Origin: a virus
DNA length: 38,383 bases
IMG/VR virus record: IMGVR_UViG_3300030106_007858
Span: 1 to 38,383 of that record
Reading direction: 5' to 3' (one strand)
Part shown: piece by piece, positions 16,501-24,975 of the stretch
Layout: every line of letters begins with the position of its first letter
Position numbering within the stretch: position 1 is the first letter of the stretch
The notes under the pieces: generated by a model
Database searches by the model: none
The model's input: only the letters and a program-made list of their open reading frames with translations
What the model was told of the DNA's origin: nothing
Program-made: the position numbers and the translations under genes

Positions 16501-19500
16501 GCTGGCAATCCGATGGGTCTTGCTGTTACCAATGTGCGCGATGAGCCTACGGGTTCAATTGCGGCGGCTAGGGGATATGTCCCCAGTTATGCTAAGTCCC
16601 CTGCTGGTGGCGCGGACGCGCTGAATAAGGGTTTTGACAACACTTTAAATAAGTTGTTTATGTTCCAAATAGCCATGGGAGTGCTTACGGGCTTTACAAG
16701 CGAACTCTCCGACCAGAACAAGACTGTAGCGAACAGCATGAAGGCATTGAATCTTGCCATAACGACGCTGATGATATCCAGTATGACTAAGGGTGGTATT
16801 GGGGGTTTAGGTTCATTTTTAATGGGAGGCGGTTCCACGGCGAGAAACTTGATGAGGAGCGGCAGGACACAGATGGCTGGTCCTAATATGTTTCATGGGC
16901 TAGACATTAGAAAGGCTCAAGGGTTACCGCCCGCTCAGGGTCTGGGAGCTAGGGCCGTGGGCGTTGGGAAATTTGGTGCTGGAGCGGCGCTTGCGGCTGT
17001 TGGTCCTGCTATCTTGGCGGTTGCTGCTGGTCAAATTTTCAGGATGTTTCAACAGCCATCGGTAGAGGCTGGTAAAGCTTTGACTGCGTTATCGGTCACG
17101 GCGGGTGAGCTTGGTAGCACCTTGGATACTCTAGAGCAGCAATTAACGAGTAGCCGCGCAGGTGGGGTAAGCGGGGGCATGGGTTCCTCAGTTGGTGATT
17201 TCATAGCTAATGCTGGAACATCTTTGTTTCAGACGGTTATCGGGTCGGGTGTGGGCAGGATGGCACAGGACCTTATGCGTGACCCCAGAGTGCGTGAAGC
17301 GGCGCAGGATAGAGGTTTTGTTACGCGAACCGCTGCGGAGCTTGCTGACCCACGGATACAGACACAACTCACCCGAGAGGCAGACGGAAAGCTTAGGCAA
17401 ACCACACTTAAGGGTCTCACTTCGGAGCAGTTTGCACAAGCCGAGACGGCATTCAAACAATCATTTTTAGCTGCGAATCCTAGATTGCGGGCATTGAATC
17501 TAGAAGAAGGAGAATCCCTCGCTGACACACCACCAGAGCTAAGGACTGGCCCCGTTATAGCCGATCCCGAAGCTAGAGTGGCAGCGGCAGAGAGGGAATT
17601 TGAGGATATGTTCATGACGGACGACCTCTTTACTGATCAAGATGTCCTCCTGCTTAAGACGATGATTAGCGGATTCAAGGAATTAGCTGAGACGAGAAAG
17701 GGCATCAACACTGTAAAGCAGGAGGGAAATCTAATCGACAAGATTACAATGCAAATGTCAAAAGACAGATTGCAAATAGCAGTTGATATAAAAAATGCTC
17801 AGGAAAATCAAGCAACCGCCATTCAAAAACGGATACAACAAGCTAAGATTTTAGGCAACGTCGGGAAGCGAGACTTATCTAGGCTGGAAGACGCCAACAA
17901 GGTAGAACAGAGCCGAATTAAATTTGTTCAACAGCAAAGGAAAGCTATTCTGGGAATAATTAAGTCGTCAGGTAACCTTATATCAGACAGAAAGCAAGAG
18001 GCGGCGGTCATGGAGGTTTTGAATGGCCTGACATTTGAGCAGTTAAACAAACAAGATGCTGTTACTGCCGCCATCAAGGAGGCTTTAAAGATGACCGATG
18101 CGGTTGAGATTGGCGAGGAGAAATTGACCGCGCTCGGAGAAACCAAGGGCAAGCAGCAAAGCCTTTTAATTCAGGGCGCACTAAAGCTACAACAAATAGA
18201 GGAGCAGGGCATCATAAATGACGGAAATCGCACCCGTGGGCTTCAAGACAGGGTGGACAAGGCGGCGCAGCTTGCAGATGAACTGGAACGGGCAGCGAGG
18301 GCAGACGCATTTGAGACTTCTTTTGCATTGTCGCAAGCGGCAGACGCCTCAGGCTTGGCTCGGGCAGCTATCAGCGCAAGAAGGACGGGTGGTAGTCGAA
18401 TAGCGGGACAGCAGAGAGACTTGGATTTGCTTCGGTTTGACAGAAATGACGCCGCCCTTCAAGCAGCGAACGCAAGGGAGGGTCTTAGGGGGGTGGCGCG
18501 AGGAGCGGGGACGACAGCTTTGGAGCCGTTTAGGAACGCAGTGCCTAAAGGACTAATTACCGCTTTTGAAGAACAGATAAAGTTGGCGAAAAGTAGCGAA
18601 GATTTAAATAAAGTGCTAAAGGGTTTAAAGGCTTCTATGGCAGTATTCTTCAAGTTCATCAAGATGGGTGAGAAGGAAATTGCAGCCTTCAATTTAATCA
18701 TAGATGAAACAACAAAGAACATAGACAACCAAAACAGAGACATAGAGCGGGAATTAAAGCTAAGATTGGAACAGTCCAATTTAAGTGAAAAAGAAATTAA
18801 ACAGCAGTTAGAGCTAATAGGCATATATGGGCGTCTTGGGAATGCCATTGAAAACATTCCTCAAAAAATCGAAGACTTACAATTTCGGGCGGCAACTGAC
18901 CCCAATCGCGGTAGTCGCCAACAAGCGAAAGATACGGCGGAAGCGATTCAGAATATATTGGCAAAAACCCGAGGGTTCTCGGGGCAAACGAATATCGGAA
19001 GCAAGGAGTTCAGTGAGAAGTTGGGTAATATGGACCCACTTGCGCGGTCGGAACTGTTACAAAGCATGGCTCGCGCTGAGCAGGGCATTGGCTTCAGTGT
19101 TGAGCAGATGTTAAAGCATAGACCAAACGAGGATCTTGAGCTTATCAACCACGAATTAAGAATGTCCATTGTGGGTCTAACGACAGAAATGGAAAGGGCT
19201 ACCAGTAATGCTGAGAAAGCCAGAATAGCTTTCGATCTGCAAACACAACAAAAGCAGCTTGATGCGGGGAAGGCAATTCTGGACCGAGGTGGCACTGCCG
19301 CAGAAGCAACGGCGGCGATGACTGCAATTCGGGGCCAAAGAGTAAACAGGGGGCTTGGACAAACCTTTGCTGAAAGCTCCATCCTTAATGCAACCGATGA
19401 AGAACGCGCCCAAAGGGTAAACGAACTCCTTAGGGATGGCTCGGTTCAATTTGCTAATAACATAGGAACAGCAATGCACAAAGCCATCAGAGATGGCGAA

Positions 19501-20880
19501 AGCTTTAGTGACGGGTTAAGAAGTGCTGGTTTGGCTTTCTTGGATTATATATCTGAAGCGATGATGCAGATGGCTGCTCAACAGGTTGTTGGCCAGTTTA
19601 CGAGTGGCATGTTTGGCAGTGGTGGCACTAGCCAAACTGGCGGCGCTAGTGCTGGTGGTGGTGGTGGATTTTTCAGTAAATTCAGTGGTGGTGGCGGTGG
19701 CGGTGGTAATGTCACTGGCGCCGCAGTAGTTGGGGGCAACTTCAGTTCGGGAGGTTTGATAATTGGAGGATCAGGAAGAAGAGATGATGTTCCTGCCATG
19801 TTAACGGGTGGCGAGTTTGTTATGAACAGGGCCGCAGTGGCCGACTATGGCATCAACTTTATGAAGCAGCTAAATGAACGTCGTGTTCAAGGCTTTGCTA
19901 ATGGGGGTGCCGTAGGGGGAAGAGATTTATTTGATCCAGCGTTTTCTGGCAGAGCCTTACGGGGCAAGGGTCAATTGATGGGCTTTGCGAGGCAGGGTGT
20001 TACATCTGGGGCTGGTGATTTTATTAGAGGTGGTTCTGGCGGTGGAGGTGCATTTGGCGCTGTTGCACTGCAACCTGGGAGTATTCGTGGGACACAATTC
20101 CAGAGGCGAACTGATCTCATGTCACAGAAGAGAACTGAAGCTAGAAGGAATGCCCTTAATTTATATTTTCAACAGTTAGAAAGCGAGGATCAGCGCCAAA
20201 AAGCGTGGGATGCTGAGCAGGAACGCCTCCTAAAAGAGAGGTTGTTCAGGGCTGAACAGGAAAGAAAGGCGAGGGCGGCAGAAAAAGCCAGAAGAGAGGC
20301 AGAAAAAAAAGCCAAGAAGGCTGCGATTTGGTCCACAGTTGGCATGGTTATCGGCGGTATGTTTGGCGGTCCCATAGGCGCGGCGGCTGGCTCAGCTATT
20401 GGTGGAGCCGTTGGAGGCAGCGCCACGGGAGGATATATTCGAGGTGGCAAATTTAGCTCAGAAATGATTGAGCCGTCAGGCCGAGGCCGATTTGGGGGTC
20501 GCGGTGGCCCAGTTGGTCAGAATGCAGGAGTGGACACAGTTCCTACTATGTTAACTGGTGGGGAGTTCGTAATGAATGCCGCAGCTACAAGACGCATAGG
20601 TAGGGGCAATCTTGCGGACCTAAACAGTGGCGTAGGTGGAGCGGGTGGTGGATCTAGTAGCGCTTTAATCGGAGCGATAGGTCAGCTTGTTGGAGCGCAG
20701 AGTCGGGGAGACTCAGGAAACAACATCAGCATTACCATTAATCAAGACGGCACACAGTCTACCAGCATGGGTGGCAACACTTCACAAAGCGCACAATCAC
20801 TTGCTTCAAGAATACGCGATGCTGTAACAGAAATTATTGCAGAAGAAAAACGACTAGGAGGAGTACTTAGAACAGCGTAA
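13555..20880 (+). CDS. Tape measure protein (TP901-type) with inserted domain and repeats
   Basis: The 2441-residue protein sets tail length and enters the cell envelope at ejection. Residues about 80-330 match the TP901/PhageMin_Tail core (ANINSILNVS, LARLSGLGAAEAVSGL, ARGGSVIGNSLKTIFTRL). Residues 549-1012 hold six G-Y/F-I-P-N-F-type motifs, and between the fourth and fifth lies a globular insert (about 715-930). It contains GDFDY (D858/D860) and ADLKF (D894, K896), spaced as in PD-(D/E)XK nucleases; this reading is tentative. Long coiled coils occupy about 1380-1900. LTGGEFVMN occurs at 2083 and 2333, and a glycine-zipper hydrophobic stretch (about 2256-2285) could span a membrane. At about 0.15 nm per residue the tail could exceed 300 nm. 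No lysozyme or peptidase motif was seen. AAAGG lies upstream of ATG. Confidence 0.93.
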   Translation: MPIQIPTVQTGLEASIQAAAQKAGRNLKINLGANSRSIDALAQPLGRITGKADEFTKSMEAANARVLAFGASVGVLSAITRGFRELVKTTVEVEKSLANINSILNVSAANLDKFKKQIFDVARNTEQTFETVAQAALELSRQGLKAEEVTKRLNDSMILARLSGLGAAEAVSGLTAAINSFNSQGLTSAEVLNKIAAAAVKAAVSEKDLIEGIKRSGAVAIEAGVTFDELVGVISALQQQTARGGSVIGNSLKTIFTRLQSLEKLKTMQDLGVEITNAAGEVLPATKLIQNLGQAIQSLPDTRKLQIAENLVGKFQIAPFLAILRDYNSETQIAIDITRVAANATTEAYGRNVTLNKTLSAAINEATTNLKELANTLGEIGVTESLQNVLGFFNSLVSKIQEVLEGEGIGSEFARGLVKGIGNVISGPGLAIFGAIIAKLTIDLTRFGAASLQTFFGLNKTAKDIAATQGSIASTLLKNSDIQKQILAIENSTLSVEQKRAAQTQFFTQALNSQLAIMKQMQGIAASIAPSVVARTGGRSGGRGRAAGGFIPNFDAVRGYGSERQDIMRGVGGAPSSARPVTIPNFNFGSGQRGTMIANSSEFIVPNYAGGGSAIYNQDMVRSMGMPAGARSLAAGGYIPNFARGIPQARVGRPSGTVSDYISARGSEVHTRESLLKAGFSKQQVGQAGFPAAPAAAAASSKTAKTAQTAGPRIIDIQTALGRRNKLPTLLTPAGSGMKGFLTTETDISDLFAKPKNTVRGIFAWEKRTLAKGSPLRDRYQKRFNKERVKKWAEKQVIPMARQIAETVGAQPVDPTTIEKVKETKGYIGGIHAAFGAIFDAAVATGLKLEAQDPDRGDFDYRGSIEKAPDHKKFMTKLFGRGFAGQGFFNGLADLKFSGGASAKTSMAGKTKKEIRTGGALAALRQKIFPTKSGGGKSAAGYIPNFDATRGYGALDDAVMREQAAGLPLNQIRINQDARLRNAGNPMGLAVTNVRDEPTGSIAAARGYVPSYAKSPAGGADALNKGFDNTLNKLFMFQIAMGVLTGFTSELSDQNKTVANSMKALNLAITTLMISSMTKGGIGGLGSFLMGGGSTARNLMRSGRTQMAGPNMFHGLDIRKAQGLPPAQGLGARAVGVGKFGAGAALAAVGPAILAVAAGQIFRMFQQPSVEAGKALTALSVTAGELGSTLDTLEQQLTSSRAGGVSGGMGSSVGDFIANAGTSLFQTVIGSGVGRMAQDLMRDPRVREAAQDRGFVTRTAAELADPRIQTQLTREADGKLRQTTLKGLTSEQFAQAETAFKQSFLAANPRLRALNLEEGESLADTPPELRTGPVIADPEARVAAAEREFEDMFMTDDLFTDQDVLLLKTMISGFKELAETRKGINTVKQEGNLIDKITMQMSKDRLQIAVDIKNAQENQATAIQKRIQQAKILGNVGKRDLSRLEDANKVEQSRIKFVQQQRKAILGIIKSSGNLISDRKQEAAVMEVLNGLTFEQLNKQDAVTAAIKEALKMTDAVEIGEEKLTALGETKGKQQSLLIQGALKLQQIEEQGIINDGNRTRGLQDRVDKAAQLADELERAARADAFETSFALSQAADASGLARAAISARRTGGSRIAGQQRDLDLLRFDRNDAALQAANAREGLRGVARGAGTTALEPFRNAVPKGLITAFEEQIKLAKSSEDLNKVLKGLKASMAVFFKFIKMGEKEIAAFNLIIDETTKNIDNQNRDIERELKLRLEQSNLSEKEIKQQLELIGIYGRLGNAIENIPQKIEDLQFRAATDPNRGSRQQAKDTAEAIQNILAKTRGFSGQTNIGSKEFSEKLGNMDPLARSELLQSMARAEQGIGFSVEQMLKHRPNEDLELINHELRMSIVGLTTEMERATSNAEKARIAFDLQTQQKQLDAGKAILDRGGTAAEATAAMTAIRGQRVNRGLGQTFAESSILNATDEERAQRVNELLRDGSVQFANNIGTAMHKAIRDGESFSDGLRSAGLAFLDYISEAMMQMAAQQVVGQFTSGMFGSGGTSQTGGASAGGGGGFFSKFSGGGGGGGNVTGAAVVGGNFSSGGLIIGGSGRRDDVPAMLTGGEFVMNRAAVADYGINFMKQLNERRVQGFANGGAVGGRDLFDPAFSGRALRGKGQLMGFARQGVTSGAGDFIRGGSGGGGAFGAVALQPGSIRGTQFQRRTDLMSQKRTEARRNALNLYFQQLESEDQRQKAWDAEQERLLKERLFRAEQERKARAAEKARREAEKKAKKAAIWSTVGMVIGGMFGGPIGAAAGSAIGGAVGGSATGGYIRGGKFSSEMIEPSGRGRFGGRGGPVGQNAGVDTVPTMLTGGEFVMNAAATRRIGRGNLADLNSGVGGAGGGSSSALIGAIGQLVGAQSRGDSGNNISITINQDGTQSTSMGGNTSQSAQSLASRIRDAVTEIIAEEKRLGGVLRTA
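15199..16590 (+). repeat. Six G-[YF]-[IV]-P-[NS]-[FY] motifs within the tape measure gene
   Basis: Motif copies fall at residues 549, 583 (IPNFNF), 604 (IVPNYA), 637, 941 and 1007. The first and fifth are followed by the same extension, D-A-[VT]-R-G-Y-G. Most are preceded by AAGG or AGG, giving short Gly-Pro linkers that flank the inserted domain. Confidence 0.75.
19801..20577 (+). repeat. Two LTGGEFVMN motifs near the tape measure C-terminus
   Basis: VPAMLTGGEFVMN (from residue 2080) and VPTMLTGGEFVMN (from residue 2330) stand 250 residues apart, each after a Gly/Arg-rich stretch. A degenerate third form, SSEFIVPN, lies near residue 600. The motif is familiar from C-terminal parts of other tape measure proteins. 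Confidence 0.75.
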
Positions 20881-21671
20881 TGTTTGGAACAAGATTAAAC
20901 TATGATTGTGATTTCTTTGTTTCTGGCCAGCGACTTTCTGGAATACAGAATCTGGATATAGCATATTCAAATTCTGCTGTCGTAACAAAGCCGTTGGGCT
21001 ACGTTGAGGGTACAACTACAATAGCTGGACCAACGCAACAATCAGTTTCGCTGAATAGATACTTCATCTACGATGATCCAATTTATAACTATACTGGAGA
21101 CACTAATATGTCAGGCAGTATTGAGTATGGCGGAATCTCCTACGGCTTTCAAAGCGGATACTTGACGAGCTATTCCGTAAATGCTGCGGTGGGAACGGTT
21201 CCTCAGGTAAATGCCAATATTGTTGTTTATGATGAAATGAGAAGTGGTTACAGCGCTTCGGGAAATGTTGCTCACCCCACCATCGATGTTCCGACCCAAG
21301 GATCAATGAGTATTACTTCTGATTGGACAAATTCGAACAGAGTGATAGGTATGGATTATTCCGTAAGCTCTAATCGCAAGCCTTACTACAGTGTGGGTTC
21401 GCAAGCTCCGATTGGTGTATCTTTTCTTCCGCCACTGGAAATAACTGCAAGTGTGCAATATGATGTTGATGAAGCCTTCATGGCAAGCGGTTACTCATTT
21501 TTGGGTGATGGTAAAGAGAATAAAACAGCCATTCTGCAAATTAATGGGAGAGATGGGACAAACTTGGCGACCCTTTCCGTACCTAATGCGTCATTGGTTG
21601 GTGAAACGTTGACGACCTCATCTGAAGGTACTTTAATATTAACACAAGAATATGTGGGGCATGGGGTATGA
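20880..21671 (+). CDS. Tail-tube-like distal tail protein
   Basis: A 263-residue beta-rich protein directly after the tape measure gene, the slot of the distal tail protein. It carries one copy of the tube-type signature (TSYSVNAAVGTVPQVNANIV, around residues 98-117) also found in the major tail tube protein and the 22623 protein, so it is a shorter tube paralogue probably forming the hub ring at the tail tip. The ATG overlaps the tape measure stop (TAATG) and its end overlaps the next gene by four bases. No enzyme motif is visible. Codon use resembles its neighbours. Confidence 0.6.
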   Translation: MFGTRLNYDCDFFVSGQRLSGIQNLDIAYSNSAVVTKPLGYVEGTTTIAGPTQQSVSLNRYFIYDDPIYNYTGDTNMSGSIEYGGISYGFQSGYLTSYSVNAAVGTVPQVNANIVVYDEMRSGYSASGNVAHPTIDVPTQGSMSITSDWTNSNRVIGMDYSVSSNRKPYYSVGSQAPIGVSFLPPLEITASVQYDVDEAFMASGYSFLGDGKENKTAILQINGRDGTNLATLSVPNASLVGETLTTSSEGTLILTQEYVGHGV

Positions 21672-22621
21672 GTGAAGATTTATTTTACAATCGGGATAGA
21701 AATATTCAGGGCGTTGTCGCCCCAACCCATCTTTCTGGCTTGGAGCTTACACCCTCCTACGGCTCGCAGGCTTCTTTTGAGGCAAAAAATCACAGCTATG
21801 AGACTGATGATTTTTATTTCAACATGGTTCCACTTTCGTTGAATAGTCTGAGTGCAACTTTTAGTGTGGCATATTCAGTTAGCGAAACAAACGCACAAAA
21901 ACTAGCCAATTTCTTTGAGAGTAAGTCGGGTTCAGTTCCGATGGAATTAAACGTTGATAACTCGGGAATATATCGCGGGGTTTCTGGTGTTTGCCCTTCG
22001 TATTCTGTAGATTTTGTCAATAATCAAAATATGAGCGTTCAGGCTGATTTTGTTTGCAACACTGCACCAACTTTAATGAACTGGTCAGGACAGACATTTA
22101 CTAACGCAACTGGCTCTGATTGGGAAGGCGGAAGAGCTTACCAAGAGTATGATATTGTTTATACAGGGGTGAGCAGTAATAAATTAAACAATTTTTATTA
22201 CTGTGCCACTGGGCATACATCGACTGTGGCAAATGGTCCCACGGGCGCTTCAACGGTGTGGTCGCAAGCGTTTTTCTTTGAGCCTGACATAAGCCAAAAC
22301 GCATCCGTTGATCTAAAAAGCGATCAGTTGGACTATAAAAACTCCTTTATTCAAAGATTCAATACAAACACAAATATTGCCACTTTCCCAATAGAGTATC
22401 AATTCACGAATATAAGCGACCATCAGTTAAAAGCGATGTTGCACTTTTTAGAAAACAAAGCTGGCTATCGTAGGTTTAGGCACCAGATACCAAGCGTTTA
22501 CAACAGGCCAAAGGTTTACTATTGCCCGCAGTGGACGCACACATGGAAATATTATAATTCAAATGACCTGAGCGTTTCTTTTGTGGAAGACCCCTTAGGT
22601 GTAATCCCAACAGGAACATAA
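21668..22621 (+). CDS. Minor tail protein, duplicated gpM-like domain with carbohydrate-binding-like insert
   Basis: A 317-residue protein with two similar halves. Each has a helix-rich segment followed by a strand pair (NAQKLANFFESKSG then SVPMELN; DHQLKAMLHFLENKAG then YRRFRHQIPS), the layout of phage minor tail proteins related to lambda gpM, which joins the tube to the tip. Between them, residues about 150-185 (WEGGRAYQEYDIVYTG then NNFYYCATGHTS) resemble a small ChtBD3/CBM5-12-type carbohydrate-binding module, with the typical Tyr-x-x-x-Asp-x-Val and Tyr-Tyr-x-x-x-x-His pattern. It starts in an ATGA overlap with the previous gene. The domain calls come from sequence pattern only. Confidence 0.55.
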   Translation: MSEDLFYNRDRNIQGVVAPTHLSGLELTPSYGSQASFEAKNHSYETDDFYFNMVPLSLNSLSATFSVAYSVSETNAQKLANFFESKSGSVPMELNVDNSGIYRGVSGVCPSYSVDFVNNQNMSVQADFVCNTAPTLMNWSGQTFTNATGSDWEGGRAYQEYDIVYTGVSSNKLNNFYYCATGHTSTVANGPTGASTVWSQAFFFEPDISQNASVDLKSDQLDYKNSFIQRFNTNTNIATFPIEYQFTNISDHQLKAMLHFLENKAGYRRFRHQIPSVYNRPKVYYCPQWTHTWKYYNSNDLSVSFVEDPLGVIPTGT

Positions 22622-22622
22622 A

Positions 22623-24587
22623 ATGGCCATCAACGCTTTTAGAAGTAATAATTCTTTTATCGCCTGCGAACAGCTTGCGTCCACAGATGCTTTTTACACT
22701 GGTGTGACGACAGGATCAATAATGTCAGTTGTTCAAGGCTCATCCTTTAGCGTTGGGCTTGATCATATTACTTCAAATCAATTAGGGTCTCGCTATTATT
22801 CTGTGAATTCGCTAAACAGGCAACCTGACATAGCTTTGTCTATTAGTTATATACCCAGCTACCCTTTCTTTAATGAGGGCTTGGTAAATTTAGCGGATGT
22901 GAATACTAGTGCCACTGGACAAATTGTTTCCATGGCGGCTCTTTCGGGATTCGAAAGCGCTTCTAGGAATTTTTATATTTTTACTAGACCCGAAGAGGGC
23001 TACAATGCTTTATCTGGATTTTCCGTTACTGATAACCTTAACTTTAGTGGCTATCAGTGCGCTTCAGTGGGCAATTGTTTTTTAACAAACTATTCCCTTT
23101 CATATTCTGTTGGACAGCTTCCAGTGGTGCAGACCCAGTTTATTGGCTCTAATATGCAGTATGAGAACATAACGGGAACAACGGTTGGTTCGCCAGCTAT
23201 TAATCTAGCAAGCGGTAATACAAATCAAGTGGGCGAACTGACCCTATCTGGTATTCAGGAATTTGCCTCTAGTCCACTAATTACTAATCCTACCAGAACT
23301 GGAAGTTCGGTAACCCTGCAAAACTTACAGGTGGGAGGGCAAGCCTTGGGTGAAGGGCATATTTTGCAATCCGTTCAGTTAGATCTTGATATACAACGCC
23401 ACGCAGCCTATGGGATAGGAAGCGATTATGTTTATGGAAGAAAAATGCTGCTCCCTGCCGTCGGCTCTCTCAGCGTTTCATCCTTGGTCTCAGGTTTTGA
23501 ATCGGGGTTTGTAAGCGGAGTTGTTAATTCTGAGTCTGGTTATAATTTAGATTTAACGCTAGGAGCAAGCGGTAAGTCTCTCACATATAAAATTCAAGAC
23601 GCAAAACTTCAGTCTTACGACTATAGTATGGACGTAAATGGTCTAATGCTCATGAATGCCTCGTTTGCGTTTGAAGTGTCGCCAAACCCAGGGGGCTTGC
23701 AGATATCAGGAAACTCCCAGCAGTCTTTGTCGGCCTATACAATGGAACAAATTAACCAGCATTTTGATGCGTCAATGGATATGGCCACAAATGGCTCAAT
23801 GCTAGAGGACTTCACTGATCCCAATGGAGACTTAGAGGGGGGTGGATGGAATGCCAGTCGCAATGACGATTTTTGGGGTAAGGATATTGATTTTACAGCA
23901 GTCTCCGTTTGGAATAACAGAGGGTATGGAGCTTCATCGGATTTTAGAATGAGGGGAGCAACCGCTGTTACTTCAAGACACATAGTGATGGCCAAGCACT
24001 TTGCATTAAGCGTCGATGACGGGATATCGTTTGTAAGAGCAGATGGAACTTGGGTTCATAGCAATGTGATACGAGTAGCTTCTGATGGGTCTACGGATAT
24101 TGCAGTTGCTCTACTGGACGCACCATTACCTTCGACCATAAAACCCGTGAAGGTTGTTCCTTCTGATTTTGAAAGTTATTTTGATAGAGATGCGGTTGGC
24201 AATATAGTTTCCAATGGCAGACCAATATGTGTGGGCTTCGATCATGAAAAAAAGGGCTTATTTTTCTCAGTGACCAAAGCGGGAGCGGGAGCCGCGAAGG
24301 TCATTGCTTATATTGATGGATCTCTAGTCCCCGCTCCATATGATGAGATAGCAGAGGATTTAGCATCGGGAGATTCAGGAAACCCTTTGTTTATCATTGT
24401 GGATGGAGAACCCGTTTTAATTACTTCTTGGTATACCACCTCTACATCCCCAGCATACAATTCATATATTTCTACCATTAATGGGCTTATTGCATCAGTT
24501 GATTCGGCGCAGGGAATCAGCACAGGATATACCCTAACAGAAAAGAGTTTAAAGCATCTTAATCTAAAGAGATATCCTCCTTTTTAA
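22623..24587 (+). CDS. Tail-tube-like protein fused to a trypsin-like serine protease
   Basis: Residues 1 to about 360 are homologous along their length to the major tail tube protein (shared segments CFLTNYSLSYSVGQLPVV and GSDYVYGRKMLLP). After a linker at about 365-425 comes a chymotrypsin-fold (S1-type) protease domain: H459 in SRHIVMAKHFA, aligned with the classic ...TAAHC motif, D492 in STDIAVALLD, and S585 in GDSGNPLF with the usual GDSG context. The D-S spacing of 93 equals that of trypsin. All three catalytic residues are intact, so activity is likely. The protease would sit on the tail tip or its hub. It is the last gene of the rightward tail operon and its stop overlaps the convergent FmdB-like gene by four bases. 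Substrate unknown: outer-membrane or S-layer protein, or virion self-processing. Confidence 0.82.
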   Translation: MAINAFRSNNSFIACEQLASTDAFYTGVTTGSIMSVVQGSSFSVGLDHITSNQLGSRYYSVNSLNRQPDIALSISYIPSYPFFNEGLVNLADVNTSATGQIVSMAALSGFESASRNFYIFTRPEEGYNALSGFSVTDNLNFSGYQCASVGNCFLTNYSLSYSVGQLPVVQTQFIGSNMQYENITGTTVGSPAINLASGNTNQVGELTLSGIQEFASSPLITNPTRTGSSVTLQNLQVGGQALGEGHILQSVQLDLDIQRHAAYGIGSDYVYGRKMLLPAVGSLSVSSLVSGFESGFVSGVVNSESGYNLDLTLGASGKSLTYKIQDAKLQSYDYSMDVNGLMLMNASFAFEVSPNPGGLQISGNSQQSLSAYTMEQINQHFDASMDMATNGSMLEDFTDPNGDLEGGGWNASRNDDFWGKDIDFTAVSVWNNRGYGASSDFRMRGATAVTSRHIVMAKHFALSVDDGISFVRADGTWVHSNVIRVASDGSTDIAVALLDAPLPSTIKPVKVVPSDFESYFDRDAVGNIVSNGRPICVGFDHEKKGLFFSVTKAGAGAAKVIAYIDGSLVPAPYDEIAEDLASGDSGNPLFIIVDGEPVLITSWYTTSTSPAYNSYISTINGLIASVDSAQGISTGYTLTEKSLKHLNLKRYPPF

Positions 24588-24970
24588 TCGTAATCGATTT
24601 TAATGTTCTTACTCTCGTAGCCCTTTTCTCTTATTTCTTTGGGGTGTTTTGCTCCTCCGCGAGCCTTTGAATAGTCGCTGTAATATTTTTGCTTTACTGG
24701 ATCAACGCCGCCCCTTTGAGCGGCCCTTTTTTCGCTCTGCTCTTTTGAGAAATCAAGTATATCCCCGTAAGTGCCTTTTTTGTTTGCGGTTGCATCTACA
24801 AATTGTCGGTTACTGAACGGATCTATATCTTTATCGACAGATGCATTGGGCGCCAAAAATACCCTGTCCCACGTTACACCATCCTTCTCATAAACATGTT
24901 CGTCATTCATGCCCTGAAAAACTTCTTCGTATTCTTCTCTATCTGGGTGCTTGTAAACGTAAATAGGCAT
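24584..24970 (-). CDS. FmdB-like small protein lacking zinc-ribbon cysteines
   Basis: The first 35 residues (MPIYVYKHPDREEYEEVFQG, then DGVTWDRVF) follow the pattern of FmdB-type zinc-ribbon proteins common in marine phages, but the four metal-binding cysteines are absent: the whole protein has none. The rest (residues 40-128) is charged and lower in complexity, with DFSKEQSEKRAAQRGGVDPVKQ forming a likely helix. A regulatory role is often assumed for FmdB-like phage proteins but is not shown here. It lies just after a strong terminator on the minus strand, with TATAAT five bases before its ATG, so it is probably transcribed separately and without a leader. Confidence 0.65.
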   Translation of the reverse strand: MPIYVYKHPDREEYEEVFQGMNDEHVYEKDGVTWDRVFLAPNASVDKDIDPFSNRQFVDATANKKGTYGDILDFSKEQSEKRAAQRGGVDPVKQKYYSDYSKARGGAKHPKEIREKGYESKNIKIDYD

Positions 24971-24975
24971 AATGC

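Noticed and set aside
17229-19479. Antisense open frames within the tape measure gene
   Set aside because: Several open frames arise from Ala/Glu-rich codon bias. None has a domain or start signal and the plus-strand gene is continuous.
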